Shown piece after piece: positions 42,864 through 52,233 of a stretch of 64,000 nucleotides of DNA. Source of the stretch: Furfurilactobacillus entadae (lineage in GTDB: Bacteria > Bacillota > Bacilli > Lactobacillales > Lactobacillaceae); NCBI RefSeq assembly GCF_045862745.1, contig NZ_BQXN01000007.1, positions 1 to 64,000 of the forward strand, given 5' to 3'. Numbering within the stretch: position 1 is the first letter of the stretch; each line of letters opens with the position of its first letter. The notes below the pieces were generated by a model, which was not told the origin of the DNA, did not search any database, and saw nothing but the letters and a program-made list of their open reading frames with translations. The translations under genes and the position numbers were made by a program.

Positions 42864-44297
42864 ATGAAACAAATGAAGCAATATTTATCTTACGCGTTTG
42901 GGGCCTTTGGGCATGACGCGTTCTACGCAACGTTAAGCACTTATTTTGTTTTCTTTGTGACCAGCCAGCTGTTCCAATCTGGTAGTCACGCAAATGATAC
43001 AAAGATGATCAGTATCGTGACGATGATGATCATGATCATTCGGATCGTTGAAATTGCCTTTGATCCGCTGATTGGTGGGGCAGTTGACAACACGCGCACC
43101 CGCTGGGGAAAGTTTAAGCCCTGGTTGCTTGGTGGGGCAGCGATTAGTTCACTGATGCTGATCCTGATTTTTACCACGTTTGGTGGTCTGTCCGTTAGTC
43201 AGCCAACGTTGTACCTGATCTTGTTTGGAATTGCCTTTGTTGTTTTGGACATTTTTTATTCATTTAAAGATATTGCGTTTTGGTCAATGTTACCTGCCCT
43301 GACCGTTGATTCTGGAAAGCGGGCGAAGTTCGGGACGATTGCCCGGTTTGGCTCAACGTTGGGTGCCCAAGGGGTTGCCATTATTATCATGCCAACGGTT
43401 GTTTTGGTTTCTAGCTGGTTTGGCGCTACTAACGGTCAACAAAACAAAGCAGGGTGGCTCGGTTTTGCCATTTTAATTGGGGTTGTTTCATTTTTAGGGG
43501 CTTTATCGACCGCCGTTGGAACCAAGGAAGAAGACAACGTCATTCGTCAAAATACCGAAAAGGTCGGCATTGTTGGTATTTTCAGGGTGTTGTTCAAAAA
43601 CGACCAATTGATGTGGTTATCACTGTCATACTTCTTGTTTGCCTTTGGTTACGTGATTACCAGTCAACTGTTCCTATACTACTTCAAGTACGTGATTGGG
43701 AACGCTGGTGCGTTTAGTCTGGTCGGCGTTGTAACTGCCGTTTTGGGAATTGTTTCAGTTATCTTATTCCCAGTTTTGGAAAGCTTAATCAAACGGAAGG
43801 CCATCTACGTGGGCGGAATTGTGATCATGCTTGTTGGTTACGTGGTCTTCATGTTTGCTGGGAGCAGTGTTGTTGCAAGTTTAGTTGCCATTTCTCTGAT
43901 TTTCTTCCCATACCCAATGATCTTCCTAGCCGCTTTGATGACCATCACAGACTGTGTTGAATACGGGCAGTTGCACATGGGCACACGGAACGAATCCGTT
44001 ACGTTAGCCGTTCGGCCACTGATTGATAAATTAGCCGGTGCGTTTGCCAACGGGGTTGCCGTTTTGACCGCCATCTTTGCCGGAATGAGTGGGAACGCTA
44101 AGCCGAGTGACATTACATCTGGGCAAATGTTTAACTTCAGAATGTACATTTTCTACATTCCAATGATCATGATCGTGTTGGCCGGAATCGTTTACTTTAC
44201 GAAGGTTAAGTTGACGGAAGCGAAGCATGACGAAGTGGTTAAGGAACTGGAACAAAAACTTGGCGCGAACCAAGAAGAAATTAACGAAATCAAGTAA
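42864..44297 (+). CDS. galP: GPH-family galactoside:cation symporter
   Basis: The 477-residue permease has about 12 membrane segments and the MelB/GPH signature (DPLIGGAVDNTRTRWGKFKPW, about 60-80, with the cation-coordinating Asp). It imports galactose or galactosides with H+ or Na+. There is no C-terminal EIIA domain, unlike LacS. It is followed by galK after 20 bp. GalP or a lactose/melibiose specificity cannot be told apart by eye; the operon context favours galactose. Confidence 0.87.
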   Translation: MKQMKQYLSYAFGAFGHDAFYATLSTYFVFFVTSQLFQSGSHANDTKMISIVTMMIMIIRIVEIAFDPLIGGAVDNTRTRWGKFKPWLLGGAAISSLMLILIFTTFGGLSVSQPTLYLILFGIAFVVLDIFYSFKDIAFWSMLPALTVDSGKRAKFGTIARFGSTLGAQGVAIIIMPTVVLVSSWFGATNGQQNKAGWLGFAILIGVVSFLGALSTAVGTKEEDNVIRQNTEKVGIVGIFRVLFKNDQLMWLSLSYFLFAFGYVITSQLFLYYFKYVIGNAGAFSLVGVVTAVLGIVSVILFPVLESLIKRKAIYVGGIVIMLVGYVVFMFAGSSVVASLVAISLIFFPYPMIFLAALMTITDCVEYGQLHMGTRNESVTLAVRPLIDKLAGAFANGVAVLTAIFAGMSGNAKPSDITSGQMFNFRMYIFYIPMIMIVLAGIVYFTKVKLTEAKHDEVVKELEQKLGANQEEINEIK

Positions 44298-44317
44298 TCA
44301 AAAGGACGGTAACAATC

Positions 44318-45487
44318 ATGGACGTAGCAACGATTAAACAAGAATTTACGGATGCCTTTGGGCAAGCACCACAACAAGTGTTTTTCTCACCTGGCCGGAT
44401 CAATTTAATCGGTGAACACACGGACTACAACGGTGGTCACGTCTTTCCGTGTGCCATTAGCTTAGGAACGTTTGGGGCCGTTAGTCCACGTGAAGATAAC
44501 ACGGTGCGGATGTACTCGGCTAACGTAGCGGATGCCGGTACGTTGACGTTTGACATTAACGACCTGGACTTCCATAAAGACTTTGGGTGGGGAAACTACC
44601 CGAAGGGCATGATGTTCGAATTAGCTAAAAAGGGCGCCAAATACGACCACGGTTTTGACCTGTACGTTCACGGGAACTTACCCGATGGGGCCGGATTATC
44701 CTCCTCAGCGTCCATTGAATTACTGGTTGGGGTCGTGCTGAAGTCCTTGTTCAACTTAGACTTCACCCAGTTGGACCTTGTGTACGCTGGTCAACAGGTC
44801 GAAAATGATTACATCGGCTTGAATTCTGGGATCATGGATCAGTTTGCTGTTGGGATGGGGAAGAAGGATCAAGCCATCTTCCTCGACACGAACAGCATGG
44901 ATTATGAATACTACCCAGTGGATCTCGGCAATAACGTTGTCTTGATCATGAACAGTAACAAGTCACATGATCTGGCCAGCTCAAAGTACAACGAACGGCG
45001 TGCACAGTGTGAAGAAGCACTGGCCCGGATTCAGACAGGCGTTGACGTTAAGACGCTGGGCGATCTATCCAAGGAAGCCTTTGACCAGGCAACGTATCTG
45101 ATCAACGACGATACGTTGATTCGGCGGGCTCGCCATGCGGTCTTTGAAAACCAACGGACTTTGGATGCTAAGCAGGCCTTAGATGATCATGATCTGACCC
45201 GGTTCGGTCACTTGATTAGCGCTTCCCACATTTCTTTACAGTATGATTATGAAGTGAGCGTGCCAGAACTCGACACGTTGGCAAAGACCGCGTGGTCACA
45301 AGATGGTGTTCTGGGTGCCCGGATCATTGGTGGCGGTTTTGGTGGCTGTGCCATTGCCATTGTTGACCGTGACCAAGTGGACCACGTGCGTCAGGTTGTC
45401 GGCGACACATACAAGCAGGCATTTGGCTACGCAGCAGACTTTTACGTTGCCGAAATTGCGGATGGTGCCCGTGAAGTAACAGAATAA
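44318..45487 (+). CDS. galK: Galactokinase
   Basis: The 389-residue GHMP kinase has the galactokinase signature GRINLIGEHTDYNGGHVFP (about 27-45), the ATP-binding GLSSSASIE and the C-terminal GGGFGGCAIAIV. It phosphorylates galactose to galactose 1-phosphate in the Leloir pathway. It lies between the permease and galT in one operon. Confidence 0.97.
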   Translation: MDVATIKQEFTDAFGQAPQQVFFSPGRINLIGEHTDYNGGHVFPCAISLGTFGAVSPREDNTVRMYSANVADAGTLTFDINDLDFHKDFGWGNYPKGMMFELAKKGAKYDHGFDLYVHGNLPDGAGLSSSASIELLVGVVLKSLFNLDFTQLDLVYAGQQVENDYIGLNSGIMDQFAVGMGKKDQAIFLDTNSMDYEYYPVDLGNNVVLIMNSNKSHDLASSKYNERRAQCEEALARIQTGVDVKTLGDLSKEAFDQATYLINDDTLIRRARHAVFENQRTLDAKQALDDHDLTRFGHLISASHISLQYDYEVSVPELDTLAKTAWSQDGVLGARIIGGGFGGCAIAIVDRDQVDHVRQVVGDTYKQAFGYAADFYVAEIADGAREVTE

Positions 45488-45513
45488 TTTGTTCAAGGAT
45501 GGTAAAACGCGTT

Positions 45514-46977
45514 ATGGCAGAAGATGCGATTGAGAATTTGATTAAACAAGCCTTACAAACGGGCGCATACGAACCACTGGACCAAGTGTACTTACGCAAC
45601 CGGATTTATGCGTTGATTGGCGATCAACAAGCGGTGCCCCAGACAGAAACGGGTGTTGCCGCAATGAGCGATGCGCTGGTTGATGCGGCGGTCAAACAGC
45701 AGACGATTGAAGATTCACCAACGGCGCGTGAACTACTTGACGGTCAACTGATGGATCTGATGACGCCTACACCCAGTCAGGTGAATGCCCGTTTTTGGCA
45801 GGCCTATCAGCAGGGAACGGAGGCAGCCACCAGTTATTTTTATCAGTTGAGTCAAACCAACAACTACATTAAGACAGCGGCGATCGCAAAAAACATTGTG
45901 TTTAACACTGGCACTGATTTTGGTGATTTAGAGATTACCATCAACCTCTCAAAGCCAGAAAAAGACCCGAAGGCAATTGCGGCCGCAGCGACGACCACGG
46001 CCAGTGGCTACCCATTGTGCCAGTTATGTCTTGAAAACGAGGGTTACCGTGGGCGGCTTGGGTATCCAGCCCGCAGTAACCACCGGGTGATTCGGATGAT
46101 GGTCGGTGGCCGGCCGTGGGGCTTCCAGTACTCGCCATACGCGTACTTCAGCGAACACGCCATCTTCTTAGATGAACAGCATGTGCCCATGAAAATCGAT
46201 CGGCAAACGTTTACGAACCTGTTTGAGATCATCACAACGTTGCCACAGTACTTTGTTGGAAGTAACGCGGATCTGCCGATTGTGGGCGGCTCAATGCTGA
46301 GCCATGAACACTATCAGGGCGGGCGCCACACCTTCCCAATGATGACGGCCCCGATTGAAACGCCGTTTACACTGGCTGATTACCCCGATGTTGCTGGTGG
46401 GGTGGTCAAGTGGCCAATGACCACGTTACGTTTACGTGGCACGGACACCCAGTCTTTAAGCAGTGCAGCGGAACACATTCGGACCGTGTGGAACCACTAT
46501 GATGATGCAACCGTGTCCGTTAAGGCCATGACCGGTGATGTGCGCCATCACACGGTTACGCCGATTGCCTATCGTGATGGTGACCAGTACGTGTTGGATC
46601 TGGTTTTACGTGACAACCAAACGTCAGTGGATTACCCAGACGGGATTTTCCATCCCCATCAGGATGTGCAACACATCAAGAAGGAAAACATTGGCCTCAT
46701 TGAAGTGATGGGCCGCGCCATTTTACCAGCCCGATTGAAAGCAGAGATGCAAGAAGTTGAACGGTTCCTGCTGGATGAACCAAACGACATGGCTGATTAC
46801 CACCGTGACTGGGCAGAAATGTTGAAGTCCGCAAACACGGTGACGGCCGAAAACGTTGAAACAGTCGTTCATGACGCGATTGGAACCGTCTTTGCCCGGG
46901 TCTTAGCTGATGCAGGGGTCTTTAAATGGGACGACGCAGGGCGTGCTGCTCAAGCACGGTTCCTTGCGGCGTTGTAG
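45514..46977 (+). CDS. galT: UTP-hexose-1-phosphate uridylyltransferase, class II
   Basis: The 487-residue enzyme is the bacterial GalT type 2 family (longer than the 350-residue class I), with SHEHYQGGRHTFPM near residue 260 supplying the active-site His. It exchanges UMP between UDP-glucose and galactose 1-phosphate. I chose ATG 45514; an ATG 15 nt upstream sits within the Shine-Dalgarno region. No galE is in the window, so the epimerase is encoded elsewhere. Confidence 0.95.
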   Translation: MAEDAIENLIKQALQTGAYEPLDQVYLRNRIYALIGDQQAVPQTETGVAAMSDALVDAAVKQQTIEDSPTARELLDGQLMDLMTPTPSQVNARFWQAYQQGTEAATSYFYQLSQTNNYIKTAAIAKNIVFNTGTDFGDLEITINLSKPEKDPKAIAAAATTTASGYPLCQLCLENEGYRGRLGYPARSNHRVIRMMVGGRPWGFQYSPYAYFSEHAIFLDEQHVPMKIDRQTFTNLFEIITTLPQYFVGSNADLPIVGGSMLSHEHYQGGRHTFPMMTAPIETPFTLADYPDVAGGVVKWPMTTLRLRGTDTQSLSSAAEHIRTVWNHYDDATVSVKAMTGDVRHHTVTPIAYRDGDQYVLDLVLRDNQTSVDYPDGIFHPHQDVQHIKKENIGLIEVMGRAILPARLKAEMQEVERFLLDEPNDMADYHRDWAEMLKSANTVTAENVETVVHDAIGTVFARVLADAGVFKWDDAGRAAQARFLAAL

Positions 46978-46985
46978 GTGACACT

Positions 46986-47975
46986 ATGGCGACCTTGAAG
47001 GATATTGCAGCACGGGCTCAGGTGTCGCTAGCGACGGTTTCACGGGTGCTAAATTATGACGCCACAATGGCGGTCAGTGACGAGACCCGACGGCGGATCT
47101 TTGAAGCGGCTGAGGCGTTGAACTACACGAAACACCGTCATCAAGCGGTTAATAAGGCCGTGAAACGTATTGCTGTGGTGGAGTGGTATTCACAAACACA
47201 GGAAATGGAAGACCTGTACTACCTGTCGATTCGGGTCAGCATTGAACGAGCTGCGGCAGCCGCCGGATTTCAGGTGGTCACCGTTTTTGCGGGGCGGTTG
47301 GGTCAACTGAGTGAACCAGTGGATGCGGTGATCGCGTTGGGTAAGTATTCGCCAGCAGAAGTGGAACAGCTGGCTTCACTTGGCGGACACCTCGTTTTTG
47401 TTGACTTTGATACGTTGGGCCTCAACTATGATTCCGTTGTGACCGACTTTAACCATGCGGTAGCCGGGGCGGTTAAGACGTTATTGAATGGCGGGGCCAA
47501 CCGGGTTGGGTTATTGTCTGGTAGAGAAACGACGGTCGATGGCCGGCTGGCGGTGATCGACCCACGGATCGAACCGTTTAAGGCCGCCGTTCAATCGTCT
47601 GATACGACACCGGTTATGGCCCAAGGTGACTATTCTCGTCAGTCTGGTTACCGTGAAATGCAGCGACTGATTCGGGAACAGGGGCACAACTTGCCGACTG
47701 GGTTTGTGATCAGTAATGACGCGATGGCGGTTGGTGCGCTAAAGGCCCTTACTGAGGCGGGGATTGCGGTGCCGGCGCAGGTTCAGCTGGTCACGTTTGA
47801 CGATACATCCATCGCAAGTTACGCAATTCCAGGGTTAACGGCCGTTCACGTGGCCACTAATCACATGGGGATGGCGGCGGTGGAGTTAGTTCGAGATGCC
47901 CTTGACCATGACCGCCAGATCGCAAAACAGGTGGTTATGGGGACCCGGCTAGTGGTCCGTGAAAGTACGCGATAA
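46986..47975 (+). CDS. galR: Galactose operon repressor GalR (LacI family)
   Basis: The 329-residue regulator has the LacI-type helix-turn-helix (TLKDIAARAQVSLATVSRVLN) and a sugar-binding sensor domain. It lies 8 bp after galT as the last gene of the cluster. It probably binds the GTTTAGTAAAC-type sites at 41277 and 42496 and is released by galactose or galactose 1-phosphate. I chose ATG 46986; a longer reading would overlap galT. Confidence 0.9.
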   Translation: MATLKDIAARAQVSLATVSRVLNYDATMAVSDETRRRIFEAAEALNYTKHRHQAVNKAVKRIAVVEWYSQTQEMEDLYYLSIRVSIERAAAAAGFQVVTVFAGRLGQLSEPVDAVIALGKYSPAEVEQLASLGGHLVFVDFDTLGLNYDSVVTDFNHAVAGAVKTLLNGGANRVGLLSGRETTVDGRLAVIDPRIEPFKAAVQSSDTTPVMAQGDYSRQSGYREMQRLIREQGHNLPTGFVISNDAMAVGALKALTEAGIAVPAQVQLVTFDDTSIASYAIPGLTAVHVATNHMGMAAVELVRDALDHDRQIAKQVVMGTRLVVRESTR

Positions 47976-47991
47976 CAATGATTTAAACATG

Positions 47992-48030
47992 AATGGCCGC
48001 TTTCCTGATGTGGGAAAGTGGCCATTTTAT
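47992..48030 (+). terminator. Terminator after galR
   Basis: AATGGCC...GGCCATTTT with an inner TTTCC/GGAAA stem, followed by T-rich sequence. Confidence 0.78.
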
Positions 48031-48148
48031 TTGGTGTGGTGGCGGCAGTGTCAAACGTGAATTTTAGGTGCAAAGGGCGTAAACTAAACATGTGTTTGTG
48101 ATTAAACAATTGCAAACGATGAGAAATTAAGGAGGACATCCATTTATT

Positions 48149-48649
48149 ATGAATAATGCATCCTTTAAATATCCAGACCAGGCGGCGTTTGACCTGATGA
48201 CCGCCCAACTAGCGGCAAAAAACGTGACGTATAAAGACATTGCGGCAATCACAAAGGATCTACAAAAGCCATATTTGCCAGATGTTCCGTTAAGTGAGTT
48301 TGAGGCAGAAACGATTGACGTGCTTCATAAACGTGAAGTGATGAATAATGTCATGGTGGCGTTAGAACTGGATCGACTTGCGACGGCCGGTGATTTACAG
48401 GAACCATTGCAAAGCATTATTCGCAATGATGCGGGTGTGTTTGGGGTCGACGAAGGGCTCGCGCTGAACATTGCGAACATGTACGGGACCATCGGGGTCA
48501 CAAACTACGGGTACGTTGATAAGGTAAAAGAAGGCGTCATTAAACGGTTAGACGAGCAAAAAGATGGGCAGGTCAACACGTTTATTGATGACATGGTGGG
48601 TGCATTAGCCGCTGCCGTGGCGGCCAAAGTCGCTCATAAATATGCGTAA
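48149..48649 (+). CDS. Phosphatidylglycerophosphatase A-like protein (PgpA/YutG family)
   Basis: The 166-residue protein matches the PgpA family of Firmicutes in the central EVMNNVMVALELDRLA, GVFGVDEGLALNIANMYG and TFIDDMVGALAAAVAAKVAHK segments. Members dephosphorylate phosphatidylglycerophosphate to phosphatidylglycerol. An AAGGAGG Shine-Dalgarno sequence lies 13 nt before the ATG, a little far. It sits where cggR is often found in front of gap; no link with glycolysis is implied. Confidence 0.72.
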   Translation: MNNASFKYPDQAAFDLMTAQLAAKNVTYKDIAAITKDLQKPYLPDVPLSEFEAETIDVLHKREVMNNVMVALELDRLATAGDLQEPLQSIIRNDAGVFGVDEGLALNIANMYGTIGVTNYGYVDKVKEGVIKRLDEQKDGQVNTFIDDMVGALAAAVAAKVAHKYA

Positions 48650-48766
48650 TCACTTTTGAAAATCAGAAAATAAATCTGATTAATGATCATGCAAACGGGA
48701 AAATGGCGTTTTGAAAATAGTTTTATGAAAATGAACGGGCGCCGTTATGAAAATTGAGTGGAATGT

Positions 48767-48795
48767 TTGCAGGATTGTGTTGTTTGGCTTATAAT
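48767..48795 (+). promoter_or_regulatory. gap promoter
   Basis: TTGCAG (48767-48772), a 17-nt spacer, then a consensus TATAAT (48790-48795). Confidence 0.75.
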
Positions 48796-48842
48796 TCTTC
48801 ATGTATTAATCATATCTTTTCCTTAAGGGAGGAAGTTCACCA

Positions 48843-49859
48843 ATGACTGTTAAAATTGGTATCAACGGATTTGGCCGTATCGGCCGTTTAGCTTTGAAGC
48901 GGATCCACGAATTGAACACTAGCGACATCGAAGTTGTTGCCATCAACGACTTGACCACACCTTCAATGTTGGCTTACTTACTGAAGTACGACTCCACTCA
49001 TGGCAAGTTCCCTGGTGAAGTTAGCTCAACGGACACAGGTATCGTCGTTGACGGTAAGGAAATCCCTGTTTACGCTGAACGCGACGCTGCGAACATTCCT
49101 TGGGTTAAGAACGACGGTGTTGACTACGTTCTGGAATGTACTGGTTTCTACACTTCAGCTGAAAAGTCACAAGCCCACTTGGACGCCGGCGCAAAGCGTG
49201 TCCTGATCTCAGCACCTGCTGGTAAGATCAAGACTGTTGTTCCTGGTGTTAACCTGGACGTTTTGAACAACGATGACAAGATCGTGTCAGCTGGTTCATG
49301 TACCACTAACTGTCTTGCACCTTTGGCTTACTTCATGAACGAAGAATTCGGGATCAAGGTTGGGACGATGACGACGGTTCACGCCTTCACTTCAACTCAA
49401 TCAATCCTGGACGGCCCTCGTGGTTCAAAGGCTCGTAGTAATCGGACTGCTTCAACAAACACGATTCCTCACTCAACTGGTGCTGCTAAGGCCCTTGGGT
49501 TAGTTATTCCTGAATTGAACGGTAAGTTACAAGGACACGCACAACGTGTTGCTGTTGTTGACGGTTCATTAACTGAATTGGTAACTGTTCTGGACAAGAA
49601 GGTTACTGCTGACGAAGTTAACGCAGCCATCAAGAAGCACACTGAAGGTAACGATGCCTTTGGTTACAACGATGACGAAATCGTTTCAAGCGACATCATT
49701 GACGATGCTCATGGTTCCGTATTTGACCCAACTCAAACGGAAGTTACCACTGCCGGTGACAGCCAAATCGTTAAGACCGTTGCTTGGTATGACAACGAAT
49801 GGGGCTTCACTTGCAACATGATCCGCACGTTGCTGAAGTTCGCCACTTTGGAAGCATAA
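48843..49859 (+). CDS. gap: Glyceraldehyde-3-phosphate dehydrogenase
   Basis: The 338-residue enzyme has the NAD-binding INGFGRIGR, the catalytic Cys in SCTTNCLAP and the substrate-binding HAFTSTQ and NIIPHSTG-like (TNTIPHSTGAA) segments. It oxidises GAP to 1,3-bisphosphoglycerate. Codon use is strongly biased, as for a highly expressed gene. GGAGGAAG precedes the ATG. It has its own promoter and terminator, and no cggR lies upstream. Confidence 0.98.
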   Translation: MTVKIGINGFGRIGRLALKRIHELNTSDIEVVAINDLTTPSMLAYLLKYDSTHGKFPGEVSSTDTGIVVDGKEIPVYAERDAANIPWVKNDGVDYVLECTGFYTSAEKSQAHLDAGAKRVLISAPAGKIKTVVPGVNLDVLNNDDKIVSAGSCTTNCLAPLAYFMNEEFGIKVGTMTTVHAFTSTQSILDGPRGSKARSNRTASTNTIPHSTGAAKALGLVIPELNGKLQGHAQRVAVVDGSLTELVTVLDKKVTADEVNAAIKKHTEGNDAFGYNDDEIVSSDIIDDAHGSVFDPTQTEVTTAGDSQIVKTVAWYDNEWGFTCNMIRTLLKFATLEA

Positions 49860-49891
49860 TTTAAACCATTACGTTTTTGAGATAACGTGGC

Positions 49892-49926
49892 AAAGGCGGG
49901 CGGGGTTAACTCCGCCCGCCTTTTTT
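49892..49926 (+). terminator. gap terminator
   Basis: GGCGGGCGGGG pairs with CTCCGCCCGCC (one G-T) around 5 nt, followed by six T residues. Confidence 0.9.
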
Positions 49927-49987
49927 ATGGCGAATTTCGTGGAACGTTTCACAAACATTAATAATAAATTGCAGTTAGCGGTGGTTT

Positions 49988-50015
49988 TTGACGATAAAAA
50001 TCGTTAAACTATAAT
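49988..50015 (+). promoter_or_regulatory. pgk promoter
   Basis: TTGACG (49988-49993), a 16-nt spacer, then TATAAT (50010-50015). Confidence 0.7.
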
Positions 50016-50047
50016 CCGTACAAACAAACCGTTAGGAGGATGTTACC

Positions 50048-51247
50048 TTGGCTAAATTAACTGTTTCTGATTTAGAATTAACTGGTAAAAAAGTTTTAAT
50101 GCGTGTTGACTTCAATGTGCCCATCAAAGATGGGGTGATTGGTAACGACAACCGGATCGTGGCTGCATTGCCAACAATCAACTATGTTATCGAACATGGT
50201 GGCCGTGCCATCTTGTTCAGTCACTTAGGTCGGATTAAGACTGAAGATGACAAGAAGGAATTATCCATGCGTCCCGTTGCTGAACGGTTGAGCAACTTGT
50301 TAGGCAAACCCGTAACGTTTGTCCCAACAACACGCGGTGCACAATTGGAAGACGCCATCAGTAACTTGAACGATGGTGAAGTCCTGTTATTTGAAAACAC
50401 CCGTTTTGAAGACTTAGATGGCAAGAAGGAATCTGGCAACGACCCTGAATTGGGCGAATACTGGGCTTCTCTTGGTGACGAATTTGTTAACGATGCTTTC
50501 GGAACTGCGCACCGTTCACACGCGTCAAACGTTGGGATCGCAACGGCCATGAAGGCTGCTGGCAAGCCTGTTGCTGCCGGCTTCTTGATGGAAAAAGAAA
50601 TCAAGTTCTTGGGTGACGCTGTGGACAACCCTGTTCACCCATTTGTTGCCATTCTTGGTGGTGCAAAGGTTTCTGATAAGATCGGTGTCATCGACAACTT
50701 GTTGACGAAAGCTGACAAGGTTATCGTTGGTGGTGGGATGGCCTACACGTTCTTTGCCGCACAAGGCTTAACGGTTGGGAACTCCTTACTTGAAAAGGAC
50801 AAGATCGACATGGCGAAGGACATCATGGCAAAGGCTGGCGACAAGCTGGTTCTGCCAATTGATTCCGTTATTGCCAAGGAATTCAACAACGATTCAGCTT
50901 CTGAAATCGTTGACGGTGACATTCCTGACGGTTACATGGGCTTGGACATCGGTCCTAAGTCAATCGAACTGTTTGAAAACACGTTACGTGATGCGAAGAC
51001 AGTTGTTTGGAACGGACCAATGGGTGTGTTTGAAATGCCTAACTTTGCTAAGGGAACGTTGGCAATTGGTAAGTTCTTGGGTGACCTTGACGCAACGACC
51101 ATCGTTGGTGGTGGTGACTCAACGGCTGCCGTTCAACAACTTGGTGTTGCTGATCAATTGACCCACATTTCTACTGGTGGTGGTGCTTCACTTGAATACC
51201 TGGAAGGAAAGACTTTACCAGGGATTGCTGCCATTAGCGACAAGTAA
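50048..51247 (+). CDS. pgk: Phosphoglycerate kinase
   Basis: The 399-residue enzyme has the PGK signature RVDFNVPIKD and the ATP-binding GGGDSTAAV. It makes ATP from 1,3-bisphosphoglycerate. The start codon is TTG with TAGGAGG about 8 nt upstream, unusual for a highly expressed gene but supported by the MAKLTVSDL N-terminus typical of the family. It has its own promoter and a terminator, so it is not in a gap operon. Confidence 0.97.
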   Translation: MAKLTVSDLELTGKKVLMRVDFNVPIKDGVIGNDNRIVAALPTINYVIEHGGRAILFSHLGRIKTEDDKKELSMRPVAERLSNLLGKPVTFVPTTRGAQLEDAISNLNDGEVLLFENTRFEDLDGKKESGNDPELGEYWASLGDEFVNDAFGTAHRSHASNVGIATAMKAAGKPVAAGFLMEKEIKFLGDAVDNPVHPFVAILGGAKVSDKIGVIDNLLTKADKVIVGGGMAYTFFAAQGLTVGNSLLEKDKIDMAKDIMAKAGDKLVLPIDSVIAKEFNNDSASEIVDGDIPDGYMGLDIGPKSIELFENTLRDAKTVVWNGPMGVFEMPNFAKGTLAIGKFLGDLDATTIVGGGDSTAAVQQLGVADQLTHISTGGGASLEYLEGKTLPGIAAISDK

Positions 51248-51255
51248 TTTAAATG

Positions 51256-51294
51256 AGCTGACGTCGAATGTATTTTCGGCGTCAGCTTTTTTTG
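51256..51294 (+). terminator. pgk terminator
   Basis: AGCTGACG/CGTCAGCT stem with inner TCGA/TCGG pairs, followed by seven T residues. Confidence 0.85.
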
Positions 51295-51304
51295 AAGCAA
51301 ATGA

Positions 51305-51318
51305 TGAAAGCGTTCTCG
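51305..51318. promoter_or_regulatory. cre-like site upstream of tpiA
   Basis: TGAAAGCGTTCTCG matches 12 of 14 positions of the cre consensus, about 65 bp before tpiA. Confidence 0.35.
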
Positions 51319-51382
51319 CTAGTATTTGGCGACTAAGTTCACTACAATAACGATGTACTGACTGTGCAAAGGAGGAATGTGG

Positions 51383-52144
51383 ATGCGGATTCCGATGATT
51401 GTAGGAAACTGGAAGATGAACAAGACGGCCGATTCCGTTGCTGCGTTTGTGGATGGGATTCGTGGTAATTTACCCCCGGCCGCAGAAATTGAGACAGCGG
51501 TGTGTGCACCAAGTTTATTTTTGGATCAGCTGGTTCGTGAGACACGTGACTTGCCCATTGAGGTTGGCGCAGAGAACTGCTACTTTGAGGACAACGGTCC
51601 CTATACAGGTGAGACCAGCCCGTATGCGTTAAGTCAGGCGGGGGTCGACTTTGTCATTTTGGGCCACTCTGAACGGCGTAAGTTATTTCGTGAGACGGAT
51701 GAGATGGTGAACCTCAAGGTGCAAGCGGTGTACCGAAACCACATGCGCCCAATCATCTGTTGTGATGAGACGATGGGCCAACGTGAGGCTAATGATGCGG
51801 TTCACTGGGTCGTGGCACAGGTGATCGAAGCACTAAAGGGTGTTTCCGAAGAACAGGCGCGCACAGCCATCATTGCTTATGAACCTAGCTGGGCCATTGG
51901 AGTTGGGACACCGGCAACACCCGACCAAATCGAGGAAGGGTGTTACCTGATTCGTCAAACTGTGGCCGACGTATATGATGATGACGTGGCGGATGATGTT
52001 CGCGTTTTGTACGGTGGTTCCGTGAAACCAGCCAACATTAATGCGATTATGCAAAAGCAGGACGTTGATGGTGTGTTGGTCGGGAATGCAAGTTTAGAAC
52101 CAGAATCATTTTTGGAGCTCATCAGTAACGACCCAGGAAAATAA
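51383..52144 (+). CDS. tpiA: Triose-phosphate isomerase
   Basis: The 253-residue TIM barrel has GNWKMN with catalytic Lys near the N-terminus, GHSERR with catalytic His, and AYEPSWAIG with catalytic Glu. It interconverts DHAP and GAP. The loop that is usually CxGE is CCDETMGQRE, a divergent sequence. I chose ATG 51383, 7 nt after GGAGG; an ATG at 51377 abuts the Shine-Dalgarno sequence. Confidence 0.96.
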   Translation: MRIPMIVGNWKMNKTADSVAAFVDGIRGNLPPAAEIETAVCAPSLFLDQLVRETRDLPIEVGAENCYFEDNGPYTGETSPYALSQAGVDFVILGHSERRKLFRETDEMVNLKVQAVYRNHMRPIICCDETMGQREANDAVHWVVAQVIEALKGVSEEQARTAIIAYEPSWAIGVGTPATPDQIEEGCYLIRQTVADVYDDDVADDVRVLYGGSVKPANINAIMQKQDVDGVLVGNASLEPESFLELISNDPGK

Positions 52145-52156
52145 TTGCGCATCAGC

Positions 52157-52185
52157 TTGATAGTGAAACGTCTAACACATATAAT
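52157..52185 (+). promoter_or_regulatory. eno promoter
   Basis: TTGATA (52157-52162), a 17-nt spacer, then TATAAT (52180-52185). Confidence 0.7.
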
Positions 52186-52233
52186 AGTGGGGAAGTCTTT
52201 GTGACTACATTTACCCAATAAGGAGAGAATAAG

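Noticed and set aside
46926..46985. Longer galR reading overlapping galT
   Set aside because: The LacI-type N-terminus MATLKDIAARAQVS begins at 46986, after the galT stop; the earlier start would add an unrelated peptide.
48149..48649. cggR in front of gap
   Set aside because: The protein upstream of gap is a PgpA-family phosphatase with no SorC/CggR DNA-binding or sugar-binding domain.
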